Part shown: positions 18,893 through 28,236 of the stretch, in pieces
Position numbering within the stretch: the stretch's first letter is position 1
Layout: every line of letters begins with the position of its first letter
NCBI GenBank assembly: GCA_910579935.1
Contig: CAJTVQ010000003.1
Location: forward strand, 95,249 to 159,248
DNA length: 64,000 bases
Source: an uncultured Lachnospiraceae bacterium
Lineage (GTDB): Bacteria; Bacillota; Clostridia; Lachnospirales; Lachnospiraceae
Reading direction: 5' to 3'
The notes under the pieces: generated by a model
Told to the model about the DNA's origin: nothing
What the model saw: only the letters and a program-made list of their open reading frames with translations
Database searches by the model: none
Position numbers and translations under genes: made by a program

Positions 18893-19600
18893 TCACACGC
18901 CTCTGGAAGTCCTGCTGTCCCCATGCAGGATCCGGTTCTTATCCGACCCGTTCATCTGCACGATCCTGCCGCTCCTGTCATAATAAGTAAGCAGGTCGGA
19001 ATTCTTCACATACCGGTTCATTTTCTCCTCGTTTTCCAAATATGCTTCCGCCTCTGCCCTACGGTCCTTCATTTCCGGAGGCTTCCTGTCTTCCGGCCGT
19101 TCTACTATGCCTTCCGCTTCCACGGTATCAATTCCGGCTTCGGCATCAATTTCCTGCGACCTCTCCGTGACATCGATGACCTGCTCTGCCTGTTCCGCTT
19201 CCGCCTCTTCGCCCGCCGCAGTCTCCCCGCTGTCCGAATTCCAAAACTCCAAAAGAGCATTTTTGACATTGCTGAAAAAAGCCGTGATCGTCTTAACCAG
19301 TTCGCCGATCAATCCTTTGACCTGTTCTACCGTCTGGCCGAGATCCACGCTTTCTTCCGCGTCTGCGGCTGCTTTTCTCCCGTTTCCGATTCCTCCGTAC
19401 TGACTCTGCGACTGGCTGGAGAATTCCGCAATGACGCCTTCCGCCTCTACCTTCTTCTTATCCTCTCCGTCTTTATCCGACCCTTTCTCCGTATGCTCAT
19501 AATCCAGGGAAAATTTCTCCCCGTTTTCCAGTCCGGTTTCCGTCTTGGTATTGACTCTCCTGTATTCATAATACCCTCTGCCATTGATCGGATCTACCAT
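18893..19600 (-). CDS. Hypothetical acidic protein, 235 aa
   Basis: A 235-aa protein that I do not recognise. It starts MVDPINGRGYYEYRRV, then has a charged low-complexity stretch, a hydrophobic helix-like segment LIGELVKTITAFFSNVKNALLEFW at roughly 97-120, an acidic Glu/Ala-rich linker (about 125-190) and an ordered C-terminus SDLLTYYDRSGRIVQMNGSD near 200-220. There is no signal peptide. GGTGGG precedes the ATG at 19600. It sits between a membrane protein gene and the epimerase promoter, in the same orientation and with neighbour-like composition, so it is probably a true gene. Its role may be regulatory or structural; I assign none. Confidence 0.7.
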   Translation of the reverse strand: MVDPINGRGYYEYRRVNTKTETGLENGEKFSLDYEHTEKGSDKDGEDKKKVEAEGVIAEFSSQSQSQYGGIGNGRKAAADAEESVDLGQTVEQVKGLIGELVKTITAFFSNVKNALLEFWNSDSGETAAGEEAEAEQAEQVIDVTERSQEIDAEAGIDTVEAEGIVERPEDRKPPEMKDRRAEAEAYLENEEKMNRYVKNSDLLTYYDRSGRIVQMNGSDKNRILHGDSRTSRGV

Positions 19601-19618
19601 GTTCCCACCAGCCTTTCG

Positions 19619-20989
19619 TCACCGCTTCTTCCCATACTCCCTGTACCATGTCACCGCCAACAGAAAATACCCTATATAAAAAGGCACAAACCCATAGATC
19701 ATATATCTGGACAGACACATGATCGTTATGGATACCGCCGCCACATTCGCGGCGATCGCCAGCAAGGCAACCGCCATCAGGCGTACGGCATCATTCGCCT
19801 TATCCTTACGGTATATCAGCCACATCAGGACAAACGCCGAAAGATAAATGAAAGCCGCTGCCCAGTTCAAAACCGGATGCACCACGGCAATACTGCGGAT
19901 CAGTCCGTAATGGGCGATCAACAGATAATTTCCGCACCACCGCAGGAAACATCCCGGCAGAATTCCCCTGATAATCTTCCCCGCCGTTTCATCCGCCATC
20001 AGATTCTGTATAATATAATCGCTGGTCACATACTTGTCATAAGTCTGATAAAATACATCCTCTATCATCTCATACTTAATGGTATCATGCCACGCTTCAA
20101 TATGTTCCGTTTTTTCTTTCAGGGAATTTCCGGCATATTTATAATTAGCCTGCCGTTCTTCCGTCAGATCATACATACGGTAAAAGAAGTCCCTCGCCTC
20201 CTCATCCTCTATCCTCCCGCCGTCCTCCCGGTCCGCCGCATAAAGAATATTCGTAAGCGTATTCACGGTTCCGTATGTATTGTTAATGAAATGTCCGTTA
20301 AAAACGAGATTGTAACTTTTCACCGCAAACATACGCATGGCAAACACACAGACCACCAATGCCGTTACCGCAGACAGCCGCAGCAGTTTTTTGCCCGCGG
20401 CGCCTTTTGCCAGCAGGATTTTCACCCCCGCCACCACCAGCCATATCAGGATCGTCAGCATCATCTGGCTTCTCGTCAGCGACAGAAGAAGCGACAGCGC
20501 CAGTCCCGCAGCAGCGGCCTTCCCCACCGTCTTTTTATCCGTTTCCAGACACATCCTGAAGCACTCCAGCATAAAAAGCGTGAAAAACGGCAGGCAAAGC
20601 GCCTCGCTCATCACGGAATTTGTTATGAACAAATGCAGGGACGAAAAATACATGGTGATCATATGAGGAACCACCCCCAGAAAAATCACCACCAATTCCT
20701 CCCACGGATGAAGCCGGAACCGTCTGCCAACATACCCGGCCAGCGCCCATATACTGAATGCGGCAAAGAGATTCTGTAAAATTCCCATCGCCGTCAGCCA
20801 GCTTTCCTCTTCCGGAAACCATGTTCTGAGCAAAGCAAGAAAAAGAGGATAAAGCGGCTCCCTGTGAATATGCATCTTGATATACTGATCCGAATCGTTA
20901 TACACCCCCGGCCCGAACAAGAAAAACATTCCAAGGAACACTGCGCAAAGCAGCAGGAAAAACACCAAAGATTTCCACTTTTTTACCAT
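19619..20989 (-). CDS. Polytopic membrane protein, possible GT-C glycosyltransferase
   Basis: A 456-aa integral membrane protein with about ten hydrophobic helices. Directly after the first helix come YNDSDQY (about residues 30-36) and REPLYPLFLALLR, the place where GT-C enzymes carry their acidic catalytic residues. A soluble loop at about 230-330 follows. The ATG at 20989 overlaps the stop of the dehydrogenase gene as TAATG with GGAG six bases before; an upstream in-frame TTG is less likely. It may transfer a sugar from undecaprenyl phosphate outside the cell. Family not identified. Confidence 0.65.
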   Translation of the reverse strand: MVKKWKSLVFFLLLCAVFLGMFFLFGPGVYNDSDQYIKMHIHREPLYPLFLALLRTWFPEEESWLTAMGILQNLFAAFSIWALAGYVGRRFRLHPWEELVVIFLGVVPHMITMYFSSLHLFITNSVMSEALCLPFFTLFMLECFRMCLETDKKTVGKAAAAGLALSLLLSLTRSQMMLTILIWLVVAGVKILLAKGAAGKKLLRLSAVTALVVCVFAMRMFAVKSYNLVFNGHFINNTYGTVNTLTNILYAADREDGGRIEDEEARDFFYRMYDLTEERQANYKYAGNSLKEKTEHIEAWHDTIKYEMIEDVFYQTYDKYVTSDYIIQNLMADETAGKIIRGILPGCFLRWCGNYLLIAHYGLIRSIAVVHPVLNWAAAFIYLSAFVLMWLIYRKDKANDAVRLMAVALLAIAANVAAVSITIMCLSRYMIYGFVPFYIGYFLLAVTWYREYGKKR

Positions 20990-22302
20990 TACAGTCTCCA
21001 ATACAAATAACCTTCCTGATATGCATTCCTGTCAAACAGCCCCTTGATATCCATCAGCACTTTTGTTTCATGCTTTGCGTTGAAAAATCCTGCGATATCT
21101 TCCCTGGACAACTTCAAAAATTCCGAATGGGCTACTGCCACGATTACCGCATCCATGTCCCTGACATCCTTCAGATGCTGGAACGTAATTCCGTACAGCC
21201 GCTTCGCTTCCTCCGCATCCGCAGCCGGATCCACTACCATAGGCGTAATTCCATATTCACCCAGCTCCTTATAAATATCGATGACTTTCGTATTTCTCGT
21301 ATCCGGACAATTTTCCTTAAAGGTAAATCCAAGAATCGCCACCCTCGCCCTTTTGACCGGAATATCCGTCCTGATCAGATTTTTAACCAGACTCTCCGCC
21401 ACGTATCTGCCCATATCGTCATTGATGCGGCGTCCTGCCAGAATAATACGGGAATGATAGCCCAGCGCATCCGCCTTATAAGTCAGGTAATAGGGGTCTA
21501 CACCGATACAGTGTCCTCCCACCAGACCGGGAGCAAATTTCAGGAAATTCCATTTCGTTCCCGCCGCCTCCAATACGGCTTTTGTATCGATATCCATTTT
21601 ATGGAATATGATCGACAATTCATTCATAAATGCAATGTTAATATCCCTCTGACTGTTCTCGATTACCTTCGCCGCCTCTGCCACCTTAATGGATTCGGCC
21701 CGGTATACGCCCGCTTCCACAACCAGTTCATATACTTTCGCCACCGTATCCAGGGTTTCCTCATCCATACCGGAAACAATTTTTGTTATCGTCTCCAAGC
21801 GGTGCACCTTATCCCCCGGATTGATCCTTTCCGGAGAATACCCGATTTTAAAGTCCACACCGCACTTCAGGCCGGATTCCTTCTCAAGGATCGGAACACA
21901 GATTTCCTCGGTCACACCCGGATACACCGTAGACTCAAACACCACAACGGAGCCCCTGGTCAGATTCTGTCCCAGCAGGCGGCTTGCTCCCTCCACCGGC
22001 GTCAGATCCGGCGTATGGTCGTCATTCACCGGCGTGGGAACCGCTACGATATGGAATCTGGCCTCCTTTAACCTGGCTGCATCCGCCGTGAATTCTACCG
22101 CAGTATTTTTGATAACTTCCGATCCGACTTCATTCGTAGGATCTATGCCGGACTGATACAATTCAATCTTCTGCTCGTTCAGGTCAAAACCCACTACTTT
22201 GATTTTCCTCGCAAAAGCTACCGCTATCGGCATTCCCACATATCCTAATCCAACCAGGGAAAGCTTCTCCTCCCCGCTGACCAGTTTTTCATACAATCCC
22301 AT
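20989..22302 (-). CDS. UDP-N-acetyl-hexosamine 6-dehydrogenase (WbpA/WbpO/TviB family)
   Basis: A 437-aa nucleotide-sugar dehydrogenase of normal length. VGLGYVG at 17-23 binds NAD, SESTVYPG-like FESTVYPG lies near 122-129, and the catalytic Cys265 sits in GGHCIGVDPYYL (262-273). The sequence is closest in style to TviB and WbpO/WbpA, which oxidise UDP-GalNAc or UDP-GlcNAc to the uronic acid, rather than to UDP-glucose dehydrogenases. With the WbpP-type epimerase it would give UDP-GalNAcA. GGAGG precedes the ATG. Substrate stereochemistry is inferred. Confidence 0.88.
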   Translation of the reverse strand: MGLYEKLVSGEEKLSLVGLGYVGMPIAVAFARKIKVVGFDLNEQKIELYQSGIDPTNEVGSEVIKNTAVEFTADAARLKEARFHIVAVPTPVNDDHTPDLTPVEGASRLLGQNLTRGSVVVFESTVYPGVTEEICVPILEKESGLKCGVDFKIGYSPERINPGDKVHRLETITKIVSGMDEETLDTVAKVYELVVEAGVYRAESIKVAEAAKVIENSQRDINIAFMNELSIIFHKMDIDTKAVLEAAGTKWNFLKFAPGLVGGHCIGVDPYYLTYKADALGYHSRIILAGRRINDDMGRYVAESLVKNLIRTDIPVKRARVAILGFTFKENCPDTRNTKVIDIYKELGEYGITPMVVDPAADAEEAKRLYGITFQHLKDVRDMDAVIVAVAHSEFLKLSREDIAGFFNAKHETKVLMDIKGLFDRNAYQEGYLYWRL

Positions 22303-22381
22303 CCGTTTCTTCCTCCTTTTTTAAGTTGCTGCGCAACGGCTGCCTTTGCGGCTTTACCGTCCATCCGAAAAGCACATACGC

Positions 22382-23476
22382 TTATTTTCTTCCCTGCTGT
22401 AAAATCCGGTCCGCCTCCGCCAGATACGTGTCAATGACCATCTTCCGGTCGAACTCCCTCTCCATCTTCTCCCTGGCCGCTTTCCCCATCGCCGCCTGTT
22501 CCTCTTTGGAAAGAGCCAGGAACTTCTCCATGGCCCCGATCAGATCATCTGCGCTGCCGGGTGTAAAACCGAATCCCGTCACTCCCTCTTCAAAAGCCTC
22601 CCTGCAGCCGCTGATCTCCGAGGCGATGACCGGACGCCCCGTTGCCGCCGCTTCGATCAGCGCATTGGACATTCCCTCATGAAAAGAAGCCACCACGACG
22701 GCGCCTGCCCTTTTCAGGAACGGATGCACTTCCGTATGGAATCCCCACTGGCTGATAATCCCCTTCTCTTCATATTCATTCAAAAGATCCTGATAATCCT
22801 CGTCGCAGTATCCTAAAACAGCAAACTCCGCGTCTTCCCTGTGCAGCCGCACCGCCGCTTCCAGAAATTCCAGAATTCCCCGCTCCTTCATAACCCTGCC
22901 TACGAAAAGGAACACCGTCTTTCCTTCCTTCGGATACGCTTCAAAAACATGCCGGTCCAGATTGACACCCGAACCGTTGACCAGCCGCACGCTCTTCCCA
23001 CTGATGCGGTATCCTTCAAAAATGCCTTTATTCTCCGTATTCTGAAAGAAAATGCATTCTGCTTTCCTGAGCCCCATCCGGTACATCACAATGATCATCC
23101 GAAGGAATAATCCCTTCCGGTCAAAAGCCCCGCCCAGTCCGGTTATCGTTGCGATATAAGGAATCCTGAGAAGCCTGCATGCAAATCCTCCGTAAACATT
23201 CGGTTTTATCGTATAGGTGATCACCAAATCCGGCTTTATCTGTTTTAAAAGTTTCCGGTATGTGAGAAACAGCTTCCCGTCTTCTTTCGGATTCACACCC
23301 CTGCGGTTAATCGGCGTTGTAATGATCTCACAGCCCTCTTCTTCCAGTTCCTTTACTTTCGTATCGTCGGGAAGGCTGATGATCACCCTGTGTTTTTCCA
23401 GCAATCCCACCAACAGTTCGTTTCGGAAATCATACAGCCCGCCGGAAGAATTGGTTAATATAAGTATCGTACTCAT
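22382..23476 (-). CDS. GT4 family glycosyltransferase
   Basis: A 364-aa GT-B transferase of the subgroup that opens ILTNSSGGLYDFRNELL, often named CapM or galacturonosyl/GalNAc transferases next to PglC-type initiators. The C-terminal SFHEGMSNALIEAAATG carries the EX7E pair. It starts one base after the stop of the ATP-grasp gene and lacks a strong ribosome site, so it likely depends on coupled translation. Its place just after pglF-pglE-pglC suggests it adds the second sugar. The 79-base gap to the upstream dehydrogenase start holds only its ribosome site and a short inverted repeat. Confidence 0.88.
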   Translation of the reverse strand: MSTILILTNSSGGLYDFRNELLVGLLEKHRVIISLPDDTKVKELEEEGCEIITTPINRRGVNPKEDGKLFLTYRKLLKQIKPDLVITYTIKPNVYGGFACRLLRIPYIATITGLGGAFDRKGLFLRMIIVMYRMGLRKAECIFFQNTENKGIFEGYRISGKSVRLVNGSGVNLDRHVFEAYPKEGKTVFLFVGRVMKERGILEFLEAAVRLHREDAEFAVLGYCDEDYQDLLNEYEEKGIISQWGFHTEVHPFLKRAGAVVVASFHEGMSNALIEAAATGRPVIASEISGCREAFEEGVTGFGFTPGSADDLIGAMEKFLALSKEEQAAMGKAAREKMEREFDRKMVIDTYLAEADRILQQGRK

Positions 23477-23477
23477 T

Positions 23478-24461
23478 CTATCTGATTATCTCCGTATCAT
23501 TCATATCCCTTATCGTAATTTCATTGTATTTCATCATACAGATACCCGCCCGGTAACAGCCTACGGAATCCCGGTTGCTCTCCCCTTTCAGATTGCGGAT
23601 TACCTGCTCCGGAATGTTCACACCGCATTCATATGCATGGGGATAGCCTCCTCCAAAGCGGGGATTTACTTCCGAAATATAATAGGTGTCCTTTACTTTG
23701 AAGATATCTATGTCTATCATACCACAAAAACCGCATTTTTCCACGAATTTTTCGATGAGTGCAAACAGCCTCTCATCTTTCACCGAAACCGACTTGTCCG
23801 TCTCCCCCGCCCTCATTTTAATCTTTTCTTTCACAAACACAGAGGTACACCTGCCTGTCAGCATATCGACATATACATCCGCTCCGTACTCCGTACCGTC
23901 CATATACTCCTGAATCATCAGGTCATCATACAGACTGTACAGGACTTCTATCTCCTCCCTGCTGCATACCTTGTTGATATGAATACTGGCGCTGCCTTTC
24001 ACCGGTTTCACAAACACCGGATAAGAGATTTCCCCCGCTTCCAGCGCCCGGTAAAATTCCTCCCTGTCCAGATAGCACCTGGCGGCAGGCAGGTCCATAC
24101 CGCACAGCATCCGGTACATTTTATACTTGTCAAAACAGGTTTCCACCAGCTCATAAGACGAAACCACCGGCGTCGTCCCTATCTCAAGAAAACGTTCCTT
24201 CTCCTTTGCCAGTATACTGAGTTCCGGATCGATCAGGGAAAAGACGCCGTCCACGCTTTCCTTCCGGCAGATATCCAGGATGATATCCAGATATCCCGGC
24301 TCCGATATCCTCGGCACAAGGTAAAATTTATCCGCATCGTATACGGCCGGCGCCAGATTGGAACAATCCGTAGCGATGACTTTTCCTTCGTTCCCTATCT
24401 CTCTTTTAAAATACTGTACCACTTTATTTCTTGTTCCTGCGCTTAAAATCAAAATATTCAT
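23478..24461 (-). CDS. ATP-grasp ligase
   Basis: A 327-aa ATP-grasp enzyme of the carbamoyl-phosphate-synthase-like group. The N-terminal Rossmann-like domain starts MNILILSAGTRN, the ATP lid region reads PVFVKPVKGSAS (about 128-139), and the metal-binding end is YYISEVNPRFGGGYPH (about 271-286). Such ligases join a carboxylate to an amine. Since it directly follows pglF-pglE-pglC, and no PglD acetyltransferase is present, it may acylate the 4-amino group of the initiating sugar with an amino acid or similar acid. That role is inference. No strong ribosome site is seen. Confidence 0.8.
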   Translation of the reverse strand: MNILILSAGTRNKVVQYFKREIGNEGKVIATDCSNLAPAVYDADKFYLVPRISEPGYLDIILDICRKESVDGVFSLIDPELSILAKEKERFLEIGTTPVVSSYELVETCFDKYKMYRMLCGMDLPAARCYLDREEFYRALEAGEISYPVFVKPVKGSASIHINKVCSREEIEVLYSLYDDLMIQEYMDGTEYGADVYVDMLTGRCTSVFVKEKIKMRAGETDKSVSVKDERLFALIEKFVEKCGFCGMIDIDIFKVKDTYYISEVNPRFGGGYPHAYECGVNIPEQVIRNLKGESNRDSVGCYRAGICMMKYNEITIRDMNDTEIIR

Positions 24462-24494
24462 TGCATAACCATGCCTTTCCTCAGCCTGCAGATT

Positions 24495-25139
24495 TTACCG
24501 TGTCAGCTTCCCTGTCTCTTCCAGCCGCCGCTTCCTTATCTGTGCAAAATTCCCTTCCACTGCATTGGTATCCTCCGCCACCTCATCACTGTGTCCCAAT
24601 ACCGTCTTTACCGTCATCCAGATCACCTTCACATCCATCGCAAAAGACAGCTTCTTCACATACTCCACGTCTTTTTCCAAACGCCTGTCCCAATCGATGA
24701 AATTCCTGCCGCTCACCTGTGCCAGCCCCGTCAGTCCCGGCCTGACCGTATGCCGCAGTTTTTCCTCTTCCGTATAATAGGGCAGATACGATACCAATAA
24801 CGGCCTCGGCCCGATGATGCTCATATCGCCCTTTAAAATATTAAACAGTTCCGGCAGTTCATCCAGACTTGTGGTCCGGAGCATCCGCCCGAATTTCGTC
24901 AGCCGCTCACTGTCCGGCAGAAGGTTCCCCTCCGCATCCCTTTTATCTGTCATCGTCCGGAATTTGCAGAGCGTAAAGATCTTCTCATTCCGTCCGGGAC
25001 GTTCCTGCCGGAACAGCACGGGAGCCCCCAGCTTCACCCGGACCAGGGCTGCTAATATAAGGAGTACGGGACTCAGTACCACAACCGCCATAAACGATAA
25101 TAGAAAATCCAGCCCACGCTTCACAAATTTCCGATACAT
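24495..25139 (-). CDS. pglC: PglC-type initiating sugar-phosphate transferase
   Basis: A 214-aa small monotopic phosphoglycosyl transferase, the usual size of PglC. It has an N-terminal reentrant hydrophobic helix (about 12-33), KFRTM at 59-63, the catalytic Asp93-Glu94 in SLDELPELFN (91-100) and GPRPLL at 110-115. It moves a phospho-sugar from UDP to undecaprenyl phosphate and so starts the glycan. The frame is open far upstream, but the ATG at 25139 follows AGGAGAGAGT and matches the family start. With pglE and pglF beside it, the sugar is probably a diacetamidobacillosamine-like residue. Confidence 0.9.
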   Translation of the reverse strand: MYRKFVKRGLDFLLSFMAVVVLSPVLLILAALVRVKLGAPVLFRQERPGRNEKIFTLCKFRTMTDKRDAEGNLLPDSERLTKFGRMLRTTSLDELPELFNILKGDMSIIGPRPLLVSYLPYYTEEEKLRHTVRPGLTGLAQVSGRNFIDWDRRLEKDVEYVKKLSFAMDVKVIWMTVKTVLGHSDEVAEDTNAVEGNFAQIRKRRLEETGKLTR

Positions 25140-25197
25140 ACTCTCTCCTGATTCCGGTTCCGCAGTTCCCTTTTCGGAACCTCGTTGCGTATTTTCC

Positions 25198-26325
25198 TTA
25201 TTGGAACAGCCCGCGCACAATACCGATGATGAACTCCATGTCTTCTTCTGTATTCTTGATATCACTCGGCAGGCAGAGCCCTCTGTTAAAAATATCCTCC
25301 GCCACGCTCCCCTGCTCCTGCACGGTAATAAAATCATTGTCTGCAAATACCGGCTGCAGATGCATCGGCTTCCAGATCGGGCGTGTCTCGATGTTCTCCT
25401 TTTCCAGCGCATCCATCACCATATCCGGCGTCACACTGCACCCTTGCGCAATGGTCATACAGGACAGCCAGCAGTTCGCGTCCCCGTCCGCATTCAGCGG
25501 ATTCATGCTTATCTCCGGAATATCCGCAAACGCTTCTTTATACTGTGCATAGATTTCTTTCTTCCGCTTTTTGTGTTCTTCCAGGTGCAGCAGCTGCCCC
25601 CTGCCAATGCCTGCAACGATATTACTCATCCGGTAGTTATAACCGATCTGGGAATGCTGGTAATGTCTTGCCGGATCGCGTGCCTGTGTCGCGAGAAAAC
25701 GGGACTTGCTGATCAGCGCTTCGTCTTCCGATACCAGCATGCCTCCTCCGGAAGTGGTGATGATCTTATTTCCGTTGAAAGAATAAATCCCCATCTTACC
25801 GATCGTCCCTGTGTGTTTTCCTTTATAAGTACTGCCCACCGACTCTGCCGCATCCTCGATCAGTACCGTGCCGTGCCGGTCGCAGATTGCCTTGATCTCA
25901 TCCAATTTGGCCGGCGTTCCGTAAAGATGTACCAAAATAACGGCCTTTGGAGCCGGATATTTTTCATAAGCCTTTTCCAGCGCTTCCGGAGACATGTTCC
26001 ATGTATCCCGTTCCGAATCAATAAACACCGGAACTGCCTTTTCATAGACGACAGGATTGCAGCTTGCCGAAAAAGTAAGAGACGGGACAAATACAATGTC
26101 CCCCTGCCCAATCCCCAGCAGACGCAGGGCTAAATGTATCGCCGCCGTCCCTGCGCTCAAGGCGGAGGCATGGGAAATTCCCGCATACTGCGCCATCTCT
26201 TTTTCAAAAGCATTCACATTAGGTCCCAAAGGCGCCACCCAGTTCGTATCAAACGCCTCTTTTACAAATTCCTGTTCTTCCCCATGCATGGTTGGGCATG
26301 ACAGATAAATTTTCTTTCTTTCCAT
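25198..26325 (-). CDS. pglE: PglE-type UDP-sugar 4-aminotransferase
   Basis: A 375-aa DegT/DnrJ/EryC1 PLP enzyme. The opening YLSCPTMHGEEQEFVKEAF is typical of PglE, EDAAES at 157-162 holds the PLP-stacking Asp, and Lys187 in SFNGNKIITT forms the Schiff base. It should convert UDP-4-keto-6-deoxy-GlcNAc (from PglF) to the 4-amino sugar using glutamate. GGAGGTTAGTT precedes the ATG at 26325. It stands between pglF and pglC, 27 and 58 bases away, in one operon. Confidence 0.9.
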   Translation of the reverse strand: MERKKIYLSCPTMHGEEQEFVKEAFDTNWVAPLGPNVNAFEKEMAQYAGISHASALSAGTAAIHLALRLLGIGQGDIVFVPSLTFSASCNPVVYEKAVPVFIDSERDTWNMSPEALEKAYEKYPAPKAVILVHLYGTPAKLDEIKAICDRHGTVLIEDAAESVGSTYKGKHTGTIGKMGIYSFNGNKIITTSGGGMLVSEDEALISKSRFLATQARDPARHYQHSQIGYNYRMSNIVAGIGRGQLLHLEEHKKRKKEIYAQYKEAFADIPEISMNPLNADGDANCWLSCMTIAQGCSVTPDMVMDALEKENIETRPIWKPMHLQPVFADNDFITVQEQGSVAEDIFNRGLCLPSDIKNTEEDMEFIIGIVRGLFQ

Positions 26326-26352
26326 AACTAACCTCCGTTCCTGTCAGATATT

Positions 26353-28236
26353 TCAACTTTCGTCATAATGGTAAGTAGGCACAATCTCCCGGATCAGCGG
26401 CCGGATATCCCTGCTTTCATTCTTGGACTCCTCTTTCAGCTTCTTCAACTGCGCAAAGAAATGCATCTCATCTATTTCAATCGGTTTGCCCACATGTATC
26501 AGTTTATTCGCCGTTTCCTTCAATCCCTCTTCATCCATCAGCAGCTCTTCATAAAGCTTTTCGCCGGGCCTTAACCCCGTAAACTCAATCTTGATATCCT
26601 CTCCTACCCGGTAACCGGACAGCCGGATCAGGTTTTCCGCCAGATCCAGGATCTTCACCGGCTCTCCCATATCCAGCACAAAGATTTCCCCGCCCCTCGC
26701 ATAAGCTCCTGCCTGCAGAACGAGAGAAACAGCCTCCGGTATGGTCATAAAATAACGGATGATATCCGGATGGGTCACGGTCACCGGCCCGCCAGCCATG
26801 ATCTGTTTGCGGAACAGCGGAATCACGCTGCCGTTGCTGCCCAGCACATTCCCGAAACGCACCGCCACGAATTCCGTATCGTAATGATTGTTGAACGTCT
26901 GTATGATCATCTCGCAGATACGCTTGCTGGCCCCCATGATATTGGTAGGGTTCACCGCCTTATCCGTCGAAATCAGGACGAATTTCTTTACCCCGTAAAA
27001 AGCCGCCGCCTGCGCTGTCTTCCACGTACCGAACACATTGTTCTTCACCGCCTCATTTGGGCTGTCTTCCATCAGCGGCACATGCTTGTGCGCCGCTGCA
27101 TGATAAACAATGTCCGGACGATATTTCTCAAAAATCCAGTTCATCCGGTTCGTATTGCGGACAGAAGCGATCAGCACTACCAGCTTCAGTTCCGGATACC
27201 TGGTCTTTAACTCCTGCTGAATATCATATACATTATTCTCATAAATATCAATGATCACCAGCTGTCCCGGCCTGTGGCTTGCCACCTGTCTGCACAGTTC
27301 GCTTCCGATGGAACCGCCGCCGCCTGTCACTACCACCGTCTTATTCTGCACATAGCCCAGAATGGAATCCAGATCCACGCTGATCGGATCCCTGCCCAGC
27401 AGGTCTTCCACCTCTACATCCCGCAGCTTGCTCACATTCACTTCCCCGTTTACCAGCTGGTACATGCCCGGAAGGGAACGCAGCTTGCAATTGGTTTCTT
27501 TACAGATTTCCAGTATTTTACGCAGTTCCGAACGGGAGATCGCAGGCATCGCCACAATGATCTCGTCAATATCATAGATATCCGCGGACTCAATGATCTT
27601 GTCCCTGCCGCCCGCCACCTTGATCCCCTGTATATATCTTCCCCATTTCCCCTTGTCGTCATCAATGATACATTTGATCACCATCGTGCTGAAATTGCTG
27701 TTTACAATTTCCTTGATGATCACATTACCGGCCTCTCCGGCCCCTATAACCATAACGGATATACCGTTTTTCTTATTCTGCTGCTTATGCTTCTGACTGC
27801 GGAGAAAACGATAGGAAAAACGGCTGGCAAATATCATGCTGATCAGCACGAACAGGTACAGGAAATAGTAACTCTTCGGCACCGGCTGGCCTGTCGTTTT
27901 GAAAAACTGCAGCCCCACGCTGTTCAAAAGCGCGGAAAGCACGCAGGACATGACCAGATTCTGCAGTTCCGTCTCTCCCGCGAACGCCCACAGGCTGTGG
28001 TACATCCGGAACAGATAGAAAATACAAAGCGTAAGCAGGATATTGAGCGGAAGAAACCGGTTGATCGGCGCCAGAAAGTGCTCCGGAACCTCGTCCAGCC
28101 GAAATTCATACCGGATCAGAACCGCCATATAGCTTGCGAATACAATACTGATGATATCATAGATGATCAGGCATGTTCTGCGGTAAAACAGTTTTACGTT
28201 AAAAGGTTTTTTCTCTTTCTTATCTTGCTCTCTCAT
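26353..28236 (-). CDS. pglF: PglF-type UDP-GlcNAc 4,6-dehydratase (membrane)
   Basis: A 627-aa protein with four N-terminal membrane helices (about 21-145), a CoA-binding-like Rossmann domain with VIGAGEAG at 163-170, and a C-terminal SDR domain with TGGGGSIGSELC at 304-315 and STDKAVNPTNIMGASK at 423-438, where Met replaces the usual Tyr as in PglF and CapD. It makes UDP-4-keto-6-deoxy-GlcNAc, the first step to bacillosamine-type sugars. The start at 28236 overlaps the end of the O-antigen-ligase-like gene by 17 bases. The frame is open further upstream, but that part is antisense-free overlap with the ligase and is rejected. Confidence 0.9.
   Translation of the reverse strand: MREQDKKEKKPFNVKLFYRRTCLIIYDIISIVFASYMAVLIRYEFRLDEVPEHFLAPINRFLPLNILLTLCIFYLFRMYHSLWAFAGETELQNLVMSCVLSALLNSVGLQFFKTTGQPVPKSYYFLYLFVLISMIFASRFSYRFLRSQKHKQQNKKNGISVMVIGAGEAGNVIIKEIVNSNFSTMVIKCIIDDDKGKWGRYIQGIKVAGGRDKIIESADIYDIDEIIVAMPAISRSELRKILEICKETNCKLRSLPGMYQLVNGEVNVSKLRDVEVEDLLGRDPISVDLDSILGYVQNKTVVVTGGGGSIGSELCRQVASHRPGQLVIIDIYENNVYDIQQELKTRYPELKLVVLIASVRNTNRMNWIFEKYRPDIVYHAAAHKHVPLMEDSPNEAVKNNVFGTWKTAQAAAFYGVKKFVLISTDKAVNPTNIMGASKRICEMIIQTFNNHYDTEFVAVRFGNVLGSNGSVIPLFRKQIMAGGPVTVTHPDIIRYFMTIPEAVSLVLQAGAYARGGEIFVLDMGEPVKILDLAENLIRLSGYRVGEDIKIEFTGLRPGEKLYEELLMDEEGLKETANKLIHVGKPIEIDEMHFFAQLKKLKEESKNESRDIRPLIREIVPTYHYDES

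Noticed and set aside
18830..20779. 649-codon open frame on the plus strand
   Set aside because: It lies antisense to the unknown 235-aa gene and the membrane protein gene, which have ribosome sites and coherent proteins. Its own protein is rich in His, Arg and Pro without any motif.
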